A stretch of DNA of 64,000 nt. Origin: Solobacterium moorei. GTDB lineage: Bacteria > Bacillota_I > Bacilli_A > Erysipelotrichales > Erysipelotrichaceae. Shown here in pieces: positions 25,345-34,250 of this stretch. Below the pieces are notes generated by a model. The model did not search any database. It saw only the letters and a list, made by a program, of their open reading frames with translations, and was not told the origin of the DNA. Both the position numbers and the translations under genes were made by a program. The DNA lies in NCBI RefSeq assembly GCF_036323475.1, contig NZ_AP028934.1:62001-126000 (forward strand), given 5' to 3'. Each line of letters starts with the position of its first letter. The stretch's first letter is position 1.

Positions 25345-25549
25345 AAACCGTTGATCGGAAATAGTACTACAATATACCGGCATAAGAGAGAAGCGTATTT
25401 GGTGAGAGTGCTTTGGCAAATGGTGTTGATGGGAATGCGCCCGAGAGGGTCTTCTTGATATGTAGAGAAGAACGTTGCACTAATGTTATCAGTGAAATTC
25501 TAAAGAGTGGATACGCATAGCGTCTTTTTAAGAAAGACGCTTTTTTAAC
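25345..25549 (+). promoter_or_regulatory. T-box riboswitch (tRNA-Cys) upstream of cysS
   Basis: A 200-nt leader ahead of cysS. AGAGAG...TGGTGAGAG at about 25384-25408 fits the apical stem I motifs, and TGC at 25436-25438 (in GGGAATGCGCC) is the likely Cys specifier. AGAGTGGATACGC at 25504-25516 is the T-box sequence; its TGGA (25508-25511) would pair with a tRNA ending in U-CCA, and tRNA-Cys has U73. The terminator GCGTCTTT-loop-AAAGACGC-T6 is at 25520-25546. Uncharged tRNA-Cys should open the terminator and raise cysS expression. Confidence 0.88.
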
Positions 25550-25561
25550 AGGAGGAAGAAT

Positions 25562-26896
25562 ATGATCAGACTGTATAATACAAAGACTTTACAAATCGAA
25601 GAGTTCAAACCAATTCATGAGGGACATGTAGACATGTATGTATGTGGACCAACTGTGTATAACTATGCACATATTGGTAATGCACGTCCAATGATTGTGT
25701 TTGATGTGTTGAAGCGTTTATTTGAAGCAGAAGGATATAGCGTTACGTATGTATCTAACTTCACAGATGTAGATGACAAGATTATTAAGAAAGCTGCTGA
25801 AGAAAATACAACCGAAGCTGTAATCGCACAGCGTTATATTGATGCTTATCAGGAGGTGCGTACTTTGCTCAATACAGAGCTTCCAGATATTACACCACGT
25901 GTTACAGAAACAATGGATAAGATTATTGATTTCATTGACCAACTTGTAAAGACAGGTCATGCCTATGAAGCAAATGGTGATGTATACTTCTCTGTTGAAT
26001 CTGTACCTACCTATGGTGAGATATCTCATCAGCACATGGATCAACTAGAGGCTGGTGCACGTATCGAAACAAATGACCAAAAGAAAAATCCATATGACTT
26101 TGCGCTATGGAAGAAGACAGATATGGGTATCAAGTGGAATTCTCCATGGGGAGAAGGTCGCCCAGGTTGGCATACGGAATGTGTTGTAATGATCAACGAT
26201 AATATTGGTGATTGCATTGACATTCACGGTGGTGGTATGGATTTGAAGTTCCCTCACCATGAAAATGAAGCTGCTCAACAGGAAGCTATGCATGGCAATA
26301 CACTCGCAAATTATTGGGTACATAATGCCATGGTCAATATCGATGGGCAAAAGATGTCTAAGTCATTAGGTAATACGATGTGGGCAAAGGATGTTGTTTT
26401 ATCTTTAGGTACAAACTTAACAAGATGGTTAGTATCCTCAGTACATTATCGTAAGGAATTAAACTTCTCTGATGAGACAATTGAAACTGCTCGTAAAGAA
26501 TTAGATAAGGTGTTAACACCACTCAAGCAAGCGTATATCAAGGCTGCACTTGCGGATAATGCCATGGGTGATGACTATGATAAGGATTCTTATCGTGCAT
26601 TCTTGGATTGCTTAGATGATGATATGAATACTCCAAATGCATACGCAGTGATCTTTGAGACAGTGAAAAAATTAAATCAGACACTACGTCAAAGAGAAAT
26701 TGACTTTGCACAGGTAGCTCTTTACAGCAACGCTGTGGAAAAGATGTTGAATGTATTGGGGGTTGTTGTGGATAAACCAGTGATTGGTGAAGCAGAGAAA
26801 GAAGTATTTGCGAAGTGGAATCAAGCTAAGGCAGATAAAGACTTCGATACTGCAGATAAATATCGTAATGAATTAGCAGAAAAGGGCTTGTTGTGA
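25562..26896 (+). CDS. cysS: Cysteinyl-tRNA synthetase
   Basis: 444 residues, class I synthetase. CGPTVYNYAHIGNARP carries the HIGH motif and a zinc-ligand cysteine. GWHTECVVM, the HGGGMDLKFPHHENE zinc site and KMSKSLGNT (KMSKS loop) follow in order. It charges tRNA-Cys. AGGAGGAA precedes the start. It is controlled by the upstream T-box and runs into mrnC with a one-base overlap (TGATG). Confidence 0.97.
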   Translation: MIRLYNTKTLQIEEFKPIHEGHVDMYVCGPTVYNYAHIGNARPMIVFDVLKRLFEAEGYSVTYVSNFTDVDDKIIKKAAEENTTEAVIAQRYIDAYQEVRTLLNTELPDITPRVTETMDKIIDFIDQLVKTGHAYEANGDVYFSVESVPTYGEISHQHMDQLEAGARIETNDQKKNPYDFALWKKTDMGIKWNSPWGEGRPGWHTECVVMINDNIGDCIDIHGGGMDLKFPHHENEAAQQEAMHGNTLANYWVHNAMVNIDGQKMSKSLGNTMWAKDVVLSLGTNLTRWLVSSVHYRKELNFSDETIETARKELDKVLTPLKQAYIKAALADNAMGDDYDKDSYRAFLDCLDDDMNTPNAYAVIFETVKKLNQTLRQREIDFAQVALYSNAVEKMLNVLGVVVDKPVIGEAEKEVFAKWNQAKADKDFDTADKYRNELAEKGLL

Positions 26897-27270
26897 TGAA
26901 TCCATTAGAATGTAATGGTAGAACACTAGCGTTTCTTGGGGATGCGGTTTGGTCTCTTGCAGTACGTGATTTCTTGGTTCAAGAGGGACAAGGAAAAGGA
27001 AAGATGTTACAAAAGCTCAGTATTTCCTATGTCTCTGCGAAATCACAGGCAAGATTTTATTCGTTTCTTCATGAAGAAAATTTCTTTACTGAAGAGGAGG
27101 AAGCGACGTATCGTCGTGGACGCAACGGTAATACAGGTAGTGTTCCAAACAATACAGATGTTGTGACATATCGTATGTCAACAGGATTCGAAGCGATCTT
27201 AGGTGCTTTATATCTTGAAAACAATCAAGAAAGAATAAGACAGATTTGGGACAAAGTACGGACACTTTAG
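26896..27270 (+). CDS. mrnC: Mini-ribonuclease III
   Basis: 124 residues from ATG 26896 (a GTG at 26893 is an in-frame alternative). RNase III catalytic fold without the dsRNA-binding domain: LAFLGDAVWSLAVRDFL carries the signature Asp, and TGFEAILGALYL carries the second acidic cluster. Mini-III matures 23S rRNA ends in Bacillus. The position directly after cysS and before rlmB is the conserved Firmicute order. Confidence 0.93.
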   Translation: MNPLECNGRTLAFLGDAVWSLAVRDFLVQEGQGKGKMLQKLSISYVSAKSQARFYSFLHEENFFTEEEEATYRRGRNGNTGSVPNNTDVVTYRMSTGFEAILGALYLENNQERIRQIWDKVRTL

Positions 27271-27281
27271 GGAGGACTTCT

Positions 27282-27998
27282 ATGGCACAATTTGTGTACG
27301 GGAAAAATGTTGTAAAACAGATGTTGATGGATAACTCCAAAGTCAAACAGATCTATATATCAGTAGACGATAGAGATGTAGAACAGTTGGCTCGCAAACA
27401 ACGAGTACAACTGAAGAGGGTTGATAAGAAGACATTAACACAGATGACCAAGACAGACCGTCATCAAGGTGTTGTGGCTGAAGTCGATCCATATCGTCTA
27501 TATAGTGTAGATGAAATCTTACAGGGTGTTTCTGAGAATGGAAAGGGTCTTATCATCATGCTTGATGAATTAGAAGATCCACATAACTTGGGAGCGATAT
27601 TACGTACAGCTGATGCAATCGGTGCTACAGGTGTCATCTTTAAGAAGACCAACGCGGTTGGTTTAACAGCTACCGTTGCGAAGGTTAGTGCTGGCGCAAT
27701 TGATACGGTGAAATGTGCTTCTGTTACCAATCTTTCCAGAACACTAGAAGACCTTCAGAAAAAAGGTTGGTGGGCTGTGGGAACAGATATGGATGGACAG
27801 GACTATCGTTCTGTAAAGTATGATTTCAATACAGTATTGATTATTGGAAATGAAGGTAAGGGTATCTCTAGACTGCTACGTGAGAAGTGTGACTTTGTGG
27901 TATCACTACCGATGAGAGGAAAGATTGAATCGTTGAATGCGGCGGTATCTGCTGGTATTCTAATGTATTCCATTTACAACATGCGTTTCCCACTATAG
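27282..27998 (+). CDS. rlmB: 23S rRNA (guanosine-2'-O-)-methyltransferase RlmB
   Basis: 238 residues of the SpoU/TrmH family. N-terminal substrate-binding domain, then the knotted SAM domain: LDELEDPHNLGAILRTADAIGATGVIF (motif 1), VLIIGNEGKGISRLLREKCDF (motif 2) and LPMRGKIESLNAAVSAGILMY (motif 3). The frame is open upstream to TTG 27246, but GGGAGGA at 27270-27276 selects ATG 27282. In the cysS-mrnC-rlmB-sigma operon. Confidence 0.93.
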   Translation: MAQFVYGKNVVKQMLMDNSKVKQIYISVDDRDVEQLARKQRVQLKRVDKKTLTQMTKTDRHQGVVAEVDPYRLYSVDEILQGVSENGKGLIIMLDELEDPHNLGAILRTADAIGATGVIFKKTNAVGLTATVAKVSAGAIDTVKCASVTNLSRTLEDLQKKGWWAVGTDMDGQDYRSVKYDFNTVLIIGNEGKGISRLLREKCDFVVSLPMRGKIESLNAAVSAGILMYSIYNMRFPL

Positions 27999-28010
27999 GG
28001 GGAGTGTTAT

Positions 28011-28619
28011 ATGGAGAAGGACAATCCGAGTGAACTATTATATATGTGTAGAATGGGTGATGTGCACGCACAATATCGCTTATTTGCCCAGTATGAAGGT
28101 TTACTCACATCGCTGGTAAATCAAACAATACAAGTATATCCACCAGTGAAGAACTATAAAGATGATTTATTACAGGAAGCACGTCTTGGTTTACTTGTTG
28201 CGATACATTGTTATCGAGAAGATAATCAAGCCAGCTTTAAAACCTTCTTGTGTATCATCGCAAAGAGAAGAGTTTGGAATGTTCTGCGACAACTTTCAAC
28301 GATTGGACGAAATGAAGGTGCTGATGTACTGGCGTTAGATGCGATGATGAATGAGGATGAAACATTCTACGATATTGTGGAACAACCAAATAAGATGTTT
28401 AATCCAGAATATTACTATCAGTACGTCGATGCATTTAAACAAATGACACAAGGCATCATGTCATTATCACAGCGAGAGATAGATGTCATGCAATCTTGGT
28501 ATAACGGGGATTGCTATGAAGAGGCAGCCCGCAATCAGAACTGTACTGTAAAGGCCTATGATGGAAGATTACAACGAGTTCGAGCCAAGATTAAAGATTA
28601 TATCTATCATAATCAATAA
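28011..28619 (+). CDS. Sigma-70-family factor (SigH-like)
   Basis: 202 residues. Region 2 (DDLLQEARLGLLVAIHCYREDNQASFKTFLCIIAKRRVWNVLRQ) is clear, and region 4 (LSQREIDVMQSWYNGDCYEEAARNQNCTVKAYDGRLQRVRAKI) carries a helix-turn-helix. Its place after rlmB matches sigH of Bacillus, but here there is no sign of sporulation, and similar sigma factors control competence elsewhere (ComX/SigH type). GGGGGAG precedes the start. Regulon unknown. Confidence 0.88.
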   Translation: MEKDNPSELLYMCRMGDVHAQYRLFAQYEGLLTSLVNQTIQVYPPVKNYKDDLLQEARLGLLVAIHCYREDNQASFKTFLCIIAKRRVWNVLRQLSTIGRNEGADVLALDAMMNEDETFYDIVEQPNKMFNPEYYYQYVDAFKQMTQGIMSLSQREIDVMQSWYNGDCYEEAARNQNCTVKAYDGRLQRVRAKIKDYIYHNQ

Positions 28620-28671
28620 GAAAACTTGACAGATAGTGTATGATAATAGAGGAAACTGAAACAGATATATT

Positions 28672-28717
28672 AAATGCATGTCAGCGATGAATGTCGATGG
28701 CATGCATTTTGCCATTT
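28672..28717 (+). terminator. Terminator after the sigma-factor gene
   Basis: AAATGCATG (28672-28680) and CATGCATTTT (28701-28710) form a strong stem. The tail is GCCATTTTA, not a pure T run. It could also be part of a leader for the following zinc operon. TTGACA at 28626-28631 has no properly spaced -10. Confidence 0.6.
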
Positions 28718-28795
28718 TATGGAAGATTTGAATATTCGCTCAAATGTGCGGCTATTGAATAATGTTTCAGCGTCATTAGACGAAGGAGGAAAAGT

Positions 28796-29791
28796 ATGAA
28801 ATTTAAAAAGTTAATGACATTTGCACTTGCGGCATTCATGCTTGCAGGTTGCGCTCCAAAACAACAGCAGAACACTACAAAGTTGAAAATCGTAGCTACA
28901 ACATTCCCACAGTATGATTGGATTCGTGAGGTTATCGGGAAAGATAATAAAAATGTGGACTTACAATTATTGATGAAGAATGGTGGAGACTTGCATAGTT
29001 ATCAACCGACGGCAGGTGATATCGCAAATATCTCTGATGCAAATCTATTCGTATACGTTGGTGGTGAGTCTGATGAATGGGTGGATGATGCATTAAAAGA
29101 AAAGACCAACAAAGATATGAAGGTTGTTAACATGATGCAGACACTAGGTGATGACATCGATGAAGAAGAGGAAGGCTTAGAAAAAGAAAGTGAAGACCAT
29201 GATCACAATCATGATGATAAAGATCATGACCATGAAGAAATTGAATATGATGAACATGTTTGGTTATCACTCAAACGTGCACAGAAAATCGTAAAAGCAA
29301 TTGCAGATGAATTGGTAGAACTAGATCCAACAAATGCCAAGAAGTACCAGGCAAATGCGGAAGCATATATCGCTAAGTTAGCTGCTTTAGATAAGTCTTA
29401 TCAATCAACAGTTGGTACAGTCGAAAATAGGACATGGATCTTTGCGGATCGTATGCCATTCCACTATTTAGCAAAGGATTATGGTATTACGACATATGCG
29501 GCATTTAATGGTTGTTCAACAGAGACAAATGCTAGTTTTGCGACTATCGTCAGTCTAGCAAAATACGCAGATGAATTAGGCATCAAACATATTATGACAA
29601 TTGAAGGCTCTGATAAGAAACTTGCAAAAGCAGTCATTGAAAACACAACAACTAAGAATCAAGATATACTAACATTGAATTCGCTACAGTCCGTTAGTCA
29701 ATCAGATATTGACAAAGGCTTAACATACTATGGCGCAATGGAAGAGAATTTAAAGGTACTAGCACAAAGCTTTAACACGGAGGTTAAATAA
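28796..29791 (+). CDS. Zinc-type ABC transporter binding lipoprotein (ZnuA/AdcA-like)
   Basis: 331 residues. Lipoprotein signal with lipobox LAGC, then a cluster A-I metal-binding protein: IVATTFPQYDWIREV, the metal His in GGDLHSYQPTAGD, a His/Asp-rich loop (about residues 133-150, EDHDHNHDDKDHDHEE) typical of zinc-binding members, DEHVWLSLKRAQ, and the closing LTYYGAMEENLK. It captures Zn2+ (or Mn2+) outside and passes it to the permease. First gene of a four-gene operon, with AAGGAGGAAA upstream. No Zur box was recognised. Confidence 0.9.
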   Translation: MKFKKLMTFALAAFMLAGCAPKQQQNTTKLKIVATTFPQYDWIREVIGKDNKNVDLQLLMKNGGDLHSYQPTAGDIANISDANLFVYVGGESDEWVDDALKEKTNKDMKVVNMMQTLGDDIDEEEEGLEKESEDHDHNHDDKDHDHEEIEYDEHVWLSLKRAQKIVKAIADELVELDPTNAKKYQANAEAYIAKLAALDKSYQSTVGTVENRTWIFADRMPFHYLAKDYGITTYAAFNGCSTETNASFATIVSLAKYADELGIKHIMTIEGSDKKLAKAVIENTTTKNQDILTLNSLQSVSQSDIDKGLTYYGAMEENLKVLAQSFNTEVK

Positions 29792-29792
29792 G

Positions 29793-30476
29793 ATGACGCA
29801 TTTGATTACATGTAAAAATCTATCCGTTGGACATGAACGCAATAAAGTTGCGGGACCTTTTAGCTTGGAAATCAACAGTGGGGATTATTTATGTGTAATC
29901 GGCGAGAATGGATCTGGTAAATCCACATTCATGAAAACCATCTTAGGCTTAATCACTCCCATTGAAGGAAGCATTGAACATGATGATTCCTTCAACGCAA
30001 AAGAAATTGGTTATCTTGCGCAACAGACCCAAGTCCAAAAAGATTTCCCGTCTTCAGTTGAAGAAGTTGTTTTATCCGGTTTTGTTGGTCATCTAGGTCA
30101 TCGCTGGTTCTATAACAAGAAAGAAAAAGAACTTGCAAAGGAGTACATGGCAAAGACGGGTGTCGATAAACTTGCGAAACATTGTTATCGTGATTTATCC
30201 GGCGGGCAACAACAGCGTACATTACTCGCAAGAGCACTCTGCGCTGCAGATAAGATGATTCTATTAGATGAACCTGCGGCAGGACTTGATCCAGAAGCGA
30301 TGCAGTATATGTATGATTTAATTTCTAAACTAAACAAAGAAGGCATGACAATCGTGATGATTACACATGATGTGCCTGCAGTTGTGCAATATGCAAATCG
30401 CATCGTTCGCTTTGTGGATGGAACAGTGAAAGAAGTCTCCACAGATGAATATCGAAAGGCGGTGGAGAAATGCTAA
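29793..30476 (+). CDS. Zinc-type ABC transporter ATP-binding protein
   Basis: 227 residues. Walker A GENGSGKST, signature LSGGQQQR, Walker B ILLDEPAAGLD and the H-loop TIVMITHD are all intact. It starts 1 bp after the binding-protein stop and overlaps the permease gene by 7 bp, so it energises the same transporter. Confidence 0.93.
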   Translation: MTHLITCKNLSVGHERNKVAGPFSLEINSGDYLCVIGENGSGKSTFMKTILGLITPIEGSIEHDDSFNAKEIGYLAQQTQVQKDFPSSVEEVVLSGFVGHLGHRWFYNKKEKELAKEYMAKTGVDKLAKHCYRDLSGGQQQRTLLARALCAADKMILLDEPAAGLDPEAMQYMYDLISKLNKEGMTIVMITHDVPAVVQYANRIVRFVDGTVKEVSTDEYRKAVEKC

Positions 30477-31306
30477 CTGAATTATTACGCTATCTAGAAT
30501 ATCCCTTCGTAAGATATGCCATCGTTGCGGCGATGTTAATATCCTTATGTTCTGCACTTGTGGGTGTTATCCTTGTATTAAAGAGATATTCCTATATCGG
30601 TGATGGATTGTCCCACGTTGCCTTTGGCGCAATGTCAATCGCACTCGTACTTGGGATGATTCAACAGAAGATGTATCTTGTCTTTCCGATTACAACAGTA
30701 GCTGCTATCCTAATTCTAAAATCGGGGCAAAATAAAAGAGTCCAAGGAGATGCGATCGTTGGTATGGTTTCTACCGGTGCACTCGCACTTGGGTATCTGG
30801 CAATGAATCTATTTCCACCAACCGCCAATATCAGTGGTGATGTATGTAGTACGCTCTTTGGTTCTACATCAATCCTTACACTCTCTAAAGCGGAGGTTTG
30901 GTTATGTGTTATCGCATCTATCACCGTTCTAATTATATTTGTGATGTTGTATCCAAAGATCTTCGCAGTAACGTTTGATGAAAACTTCTCCAAGGCAACT
31001 GGCCTAAAGGCTGATCAAATTAATTTAATCTTGGCAGTTATCATTGCGGTTATCGTTGTTCTGGCGATGAATCTTGTAGGCTCCTTATTGATTTCTGCAC
31101 TAGTAATCTTTCCGGCACTATCGGTAATGCAGCTGTTTAAGAGCTTTAAAGCTGTATTGATTGGTGCGGCGATTCTATCAGAAATCTGTACGGTTACAGG
31201 TATGCTTGTGGCAATTCTTTGCAGTACACCTGTAGGTGCTACGATTGTTACAGTGGATATTATTGCGTTTATTATCTGTTGGTTGATTCGTGCAATGAAA
31301 GCGTAA
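30470..31306 (+). CDS. Zinc-type ABC transporter permease (ZnuB/AdcB-like)
   Basis: 278 residues, ABC-3 family permease with about eight membrane helices. Family features include RYSYIGDGLSHVAFGAMSIALVLG near the N-terminus and MNLVGSLLISALVIFPALSVMQL around residue 200. Translationally coupled to the ATPase gene. Confidence 0.92.
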   Translation: MLTELLRYLEYPFVRYAIVAAMLISLCSALVGVILVLKRYSYIGDGLSHVAFGAMSIALVLGMIQQKMYLVFPITTVAAILILKSGQNKRVQGDAIVGMVSTGALALGYLAMNLFPPTANISGDVCSTLFGSTSILTLSKAEVWLCVIASITVLIIFVMLYPKIFAVTFDENFSKATGLKADQINLILAVIIAVIVVLAMNLVGSLLISALVIFPALSVMQLFKSFKAVLIGAAILSEICTVTGMLVAILCSTPVGATIVTVDIIAFIICWLIRAMKA

Positions 31307-31312
31307 GTAATT

Positions 31313-31771
31313 ATGAAACATATCAAGAAGTTTATTCTAATCTTTCTAAGTGTGGGGATCATTACATTAGCTTTTCTATATACACATCAACCAAATGCAG
31401 TAAAACCAGAACAGAGTAAAGAAACCGAAGTGGATTACGACTTATCCGTGCTAAGTGGAAATGTTGTGTATTCGCAAGTATATGCGATGATGACAAATCC
31501 AGAAGAATATGTGGATAAAACATTTAAAATCTCAGGAGTCTTTGCGTTAGGCAAAGATAAGGATGGTAATACGATGTATGGTTGTATTATCAAAGATGCG
31601 TTGGGCTGTTGCCAACAGGGTATTCAATTCCAATGGGAAGGAAATCATAAATATCCAGATGATTATCCAGATTTAGGAACGACAATCACAGTCGTAGGAA
31701 CCTTTAGTTATCAAAAGGATGGGAATATTGTTTCCTTATTATTAAAGAACGCAGAAATGAAGGTGGATTAA
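31313..31771 (+). CDS. Exported protein of the zinc transporter operon
   Basis: 152 residues with an N-terminal membrane anchor or signal (residues about 5-25). The domain after it starts with VYSQVYAMMTNPEEYVDKTFKISGVF and contains a CIIKDALGCCQQGIQF motif with three cysteines, then TVVGTFSYQKDGN: beta-rich, OB-fold-like. It begins 6 bp after the permease and ends the operon. The cysteines and the location suggest a role in metal handling outside the cell. The family was not identified with certainty. Confidence 0.78.
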   Translation: MKHIKKFILIFLSVGIITLAFLYTHQPNAVKPEQSKETEVDYDLSVLSGNVVYSQVYAMMTNPEEYVDKTFKISGVFALGKDKDGNTMYGCIIKDALGCCQQGIQFQWEGNHKYPDDYPDLGTTITVVGTFSYQKDGNIVSLLLKNAEMKVD

Positions 31772-31786
31772 AAACCCACCTTTTAA
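31760..31786. terminator. Bidirectional terminator
   Basis: AAGGTGG-loop-CCCACCTTTT overlaps the last codons of the exported-protein gene and faces the convergent lipoprotein gene. Confidence 0.75.
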
Positions 31787-31796
31787 AATACAAATG

Positions 31797-32402
31797 TTAT
31801 TTTGTTTTATCTACCATTTGCTGGTAAATGTTATACAGTTTCTCTTTTTGATTTTCGGATAGTTGGTCATCTTTGTGAATATCATAATCATCCACTAAAG
31901 ATACGTGGTAGGCTACCATTTTTCCATTCTTTACTGCAATTACATCTGGGACGAACATTCCTTTTTTACCATTGTCGTCTTCTTGGAAACTATCAGAAAT
32001 ATATTTTGAAAGATTCTTATAGCTTTCTTCTCTTTCTCTCTTTGTTTCTCCCATACCTTTGTTTGCATCAATATAATAAATTGAAATGTTATTATCTTTT
32101 GCGACGTCATTCAAAATAGGTACGGCTCGTTCACACCATGGGCAACCAACTTTACCATAGTATAGAATCCCTGAATATCCCTCTGTAAAAAACTTGATTG
32201 AGCTTTCAAATGTGATTTCCTTAAATGCAGGATTATCATCGATCAATAGTGAATACTCTTTTAAATCAGAATCTTTTTGATCAACATACTCTAAGTTTAA
32301 TATCTCTGTAGTATTAGAATTTTGACTTTTTGGTGTGGGTTTGCAGCTAAATAAAAGTGCTGATGATATTAGAAGATAAACTAGCTTTCTGAAGTTATGC
32401 AT
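31797..32402 (-). CDS. Thioredoxin-like lipoprotein
   Basis: 201 residues. Lipoprotein signal with lipobox LFSC. A thioredoxin-fold domain has the redox motif CPWC inside YYGKVGCPWCERAVPILNDVA (about residues 87-106), then ISIYYIDANKG and a cis-Pro-like FVPDVIAVKNGKMV. A probable extracytoplasmic disulphide or peroxide-related protein of Gram-positive type. Single gene convergent with the zinc operon. GGAGG is placed well before the start. Confidence 0.85.
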   Translation of the reverse strand: MHNFRKLVYLLISSALLFSCKPTPKSQNSNTTEILNLEYVDQKDSDLKEYSLLIDDNPAFKEITFESSIKFFTEGYSGILYYGKVGCPWCERAVPILNDVAKDNNISIYYIDANKGMGETKREREESYKNLSKYISDSFQEDDNGKKGMFVPDVIAVKNGKMVAYHVSLVDDYDIHKDDQLSENQKEKLYNIYQQMVDKTK

Positions 32403-32442
32403 AATACCTCCATGACTTAATTATTAATAAGTAACCTAAACA

Positions 32443-32532
32443 TTAATGTAATTTGATATTAAATGTTTTGAATATGATATATCCAATCATGATTCCAATT
32501 GTATTGATCAAAATATCCACAACATCAAAGAT
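32443..32532 (-). pseudogene. VanZ-like C-terminal fragment
   Basis: Thirty codons read FDVVDILINTIGIMIGYIIF then KTFNIKLH and stop. This matches the conserved C-terminal motif of VanZ-like membrane proteins (FDxDDIxxNTxGxxxGY). No start codon or N-terminal part is nearby. The N-terminal two thirds of a VanZ-like gene lacking exactly this motif lies 15 kb away on the same strand (47504-47980). The two may be pieces of one gene. Confidence 0.65.
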
Positions 32533-32603
32533 TCATTGGGACTATGAAATGGATACAATTACACGATAGGAAGAAAAATGCACCCACCTTTAAGGTAATA
32601 AAA

Positions 32604-32616
32604 AAGAGACTTGACT
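32604..32616 (-). terminator. Hairpin split by IS3 (32617-34148)
   Basis: AAGAGACTT (32604-32612) pairs with AAGTCTCTT (34153-34161) once the IS and one ACT copy are removed, leaving loop GACTA. On the minus strand the stem runs into T6 (complement of 32598-32603), so it is a leftward terminator. It is the third IS in the window lying in such a loop. Confidence 0.65.
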
Positions 32617-32672
32617 TGTACCGACCCCCAAAAGTTAGGCCAAGAATCTAACGAATGGAGGTCGGTATTTTT

Positions 32673-33251
32673 ATGACAAAACACAGTTTTGAATTCAAGA
32701 AAAAAATAGTTTTAGAATATTTGAATGGTAAAGGAGGAATTCTATATCTTTCTAAAAAATATGGATTAGGCTCTAAATCCCAGCTACACAAATGGGTGAA
32801 AAACTATAAAGCATTTGGAAATGATGGTTTATTGCGCTCACGAGAAAATGAAGTTTATTCTTTCGAAATGAAACTTTCTATTGTAGAGTTGTATTTAACA
32901 AGTGAAATCACATATCAAGAGTTAGCTATACAGAATGGCATTAAGAACCCAGCTACGATTGGCAACTGGGTTAATCGCTTTCGTATAGCAGGTCCTGATG
33001 CGTTAAAATCACGCCGAAAGGGTCGAAGGAAAGCTATGGATAAGACAGATAGAAAGACTCAAAACAAACTCATGGAAGAAGCTTCTGTTAATACAAGTGT
33101 AGAACATATAAAGAAATTAGAAGATGAACTTCTTCGGTTAAGAATAGAGAATGCATTTTTAAAAGAACTGAGGAGGCTGCGTTTAGAGGACGAGGAAAAA
33201 ATGAGAGAATGGCACTCGTCATCAACAGTCTCCGACAAAAGTTCAAACTAA
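32673..33251 (+). CDS. IS3 OrfA
   Basis: 192 residues from ATG 32673, with GGAGGTCGG upstream. Two helix-turn-helix repeats (LSKKYGLGSKSQLHKWVKNY and LAIQNGIKNPATIGNWVNRF) and a C-terminal leucine-zipper-like helix (IKKLEDELLRLRIENAFLKELRRL). The A6 run at 33196-33201 is a plausible -1 slip site that would fuse it to OrfB. OrfA alone binds the ends and limits transposition in related elements. Confidence 0.9.
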   Translation: MTKHSFEFKKKIVLEYLNGKGGILYLSKKYGLGSKSQLHKWVKNYKAFGNDGLLRSRENEVYSFEMKLSIVELYLTSEITYQELAIQNGIKNPATIGNWVNRFRIAGPDALKSRRKGRRKAMDKTDRKTQNKLMEEASVNTSVEHIKKLEDELLRLRIENAFLKELRRLRLEDEEKMREWHSSSTVSDKSSN

Positions 33252-34093
33252 AAGACCTTCTCTCTTATACCGGAATGCCAAAAGCGACATATATGTATTG
33301 GCAAAAGAGATTTGATAGAGAAAATCCTGATAAAAAGCTTGAAGAAAACATACAAGAAATTCGTATAAATAATAAGGATTATGGCTACCGTAGAATCGTT
33401 GGAGAACTTCGCAACAATGGATATACCATTAATAAAAAGAAAGTACAGAGAATCATACAAAAGCTTCACTTACAGGTAACGTCTTATACTCGCAAAAGCA
33501 GAAAATACAGTTCTTATAGAGGAACAGTTGGAAGAGTTGCGCCTAATAGAATTCACAGACGCTTCAAGACACATATACCGCATCAGAAAATAACAACTGA
33601 TACAACTGAATTCAAGTATTATGAAGTCGATAAAAAGGGTCATATGACAATACATAAGCTTTATCTAGATCCATTTATGGATATGTGTAGTGGTGAGATA
33701 CTTAGTTACGAAATTGGTAAGAGACCTTCTGCAGAAAACGTGATGAATGCCTTGGAGAAAGCTATTACAATCACTACAGACTGCCCATATAGAAGAACAT
33801 TTCATTCTGATCAAGGATGGGCATATCAGATGAACGCTTATACACGTAGATTAAAAGAAGAAAGAATCTTCCAGAGTATGTCTCGAAAAGGAAACTGCCT
33901 TGATAACTCAGTTATGGAAAATTTCTTTGGACTGATTAAACAAGAAATATACTATGGAGTCATGTACTATAGTTTCGATGAACTGAAGTTAAAAATAGAA
34001 AGATTTATAAATTATTACAATGAGCAGCGAATAAAAGAAAAGTTAGGATGGATGAGTCCTGTTCAATACAGACAACATCTTCTAGCTTCATAA
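33209..34093 (+). CDS. IS3 OrfB transposase (DDE)
   Basis: 294 residues, -1 frame relative to OrfA with 43 bp of overlap. HTH_21-like N-terminal part (YGYRRIVGELRNNGYTINKKKVQR), then an rve integrase core: TTDTTEFKY (Asp), FHSDQGWAYQM (Asp) and NCLDNSVMENFFGLIKQE (Glu). C-terminal YYNEQRIKEKLGWMSPVQYR. Intact; it is probably made as an OrfAB fusion by frameshifting. Confidence 0.92.
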   Translation: MALVINSLRQKFKLKDLLSYTGMPKATYMYWQKRFDRENPDKKLEENIQEIRINNKDYGYRRIVGELRNNGYTINKKKVQRIIQKLHLQVTSYTRKSRKYSSYRGTVGRVAPNRIHRRFKTHIPHQKITTDTTEFKYYEVDKKGHMTIHKLYLDPFMDMCSGEILSYEIGKRPSAENVMNALEKAITITTDCPYRRTFHSDQGWAYQMNAYTRRLKEERIFQSMSRKGNCLDNSVMENFFGLIKQEIYYGVMYYSFDELKLKIERFINYYNEQRIKEKLGWMSPVQYRQHLLAS

Positions 34094-34216
34094 AAAAGAG
34101 ATGACCAAAGTCATCTCGTAAAAAGTCTAACTTTAGGGGGTCACCTCAACTAAAGTCTCTTAAAATATTTATTAATTATTAAGAGAGTATGATAAAAAGT
34201 CTGTAAATAAGTATTA

Positions 34217-34250
34217 ATAAAAACCACTAGTTGAACTAGTGGTTTTTATT
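34217..34250. terminator. Perfect bidirectional terminator
   Basis: ATAAAAACCACTAG-TTGAA-CTAGTGGTTTTTAT: a 14-bp perfect stem with A and T flanks, between IS3 and ISL3. No neighbouring chromosomal gene ends here now, so its gene was probably displaced. Confidence 0.85.

Larger units (their letters stand above)
32617..34148 (+). mobile_element. IS3-family element (intact)
   Basis: Starts TGTACCGACCCCCAAAAGTTAG and ends with the inverted CTAACTTTAGGGGGTCACCTCA; the repeats share GACCCC-AAAGTTAG. A 3-bp duplication ACT flanks it (32614-32616, 34149-34151). It carries complete orfA and orfB in overlapping frames. It resembles but is distinct from the dead IS3 at 20552. Confidence 0.92.
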
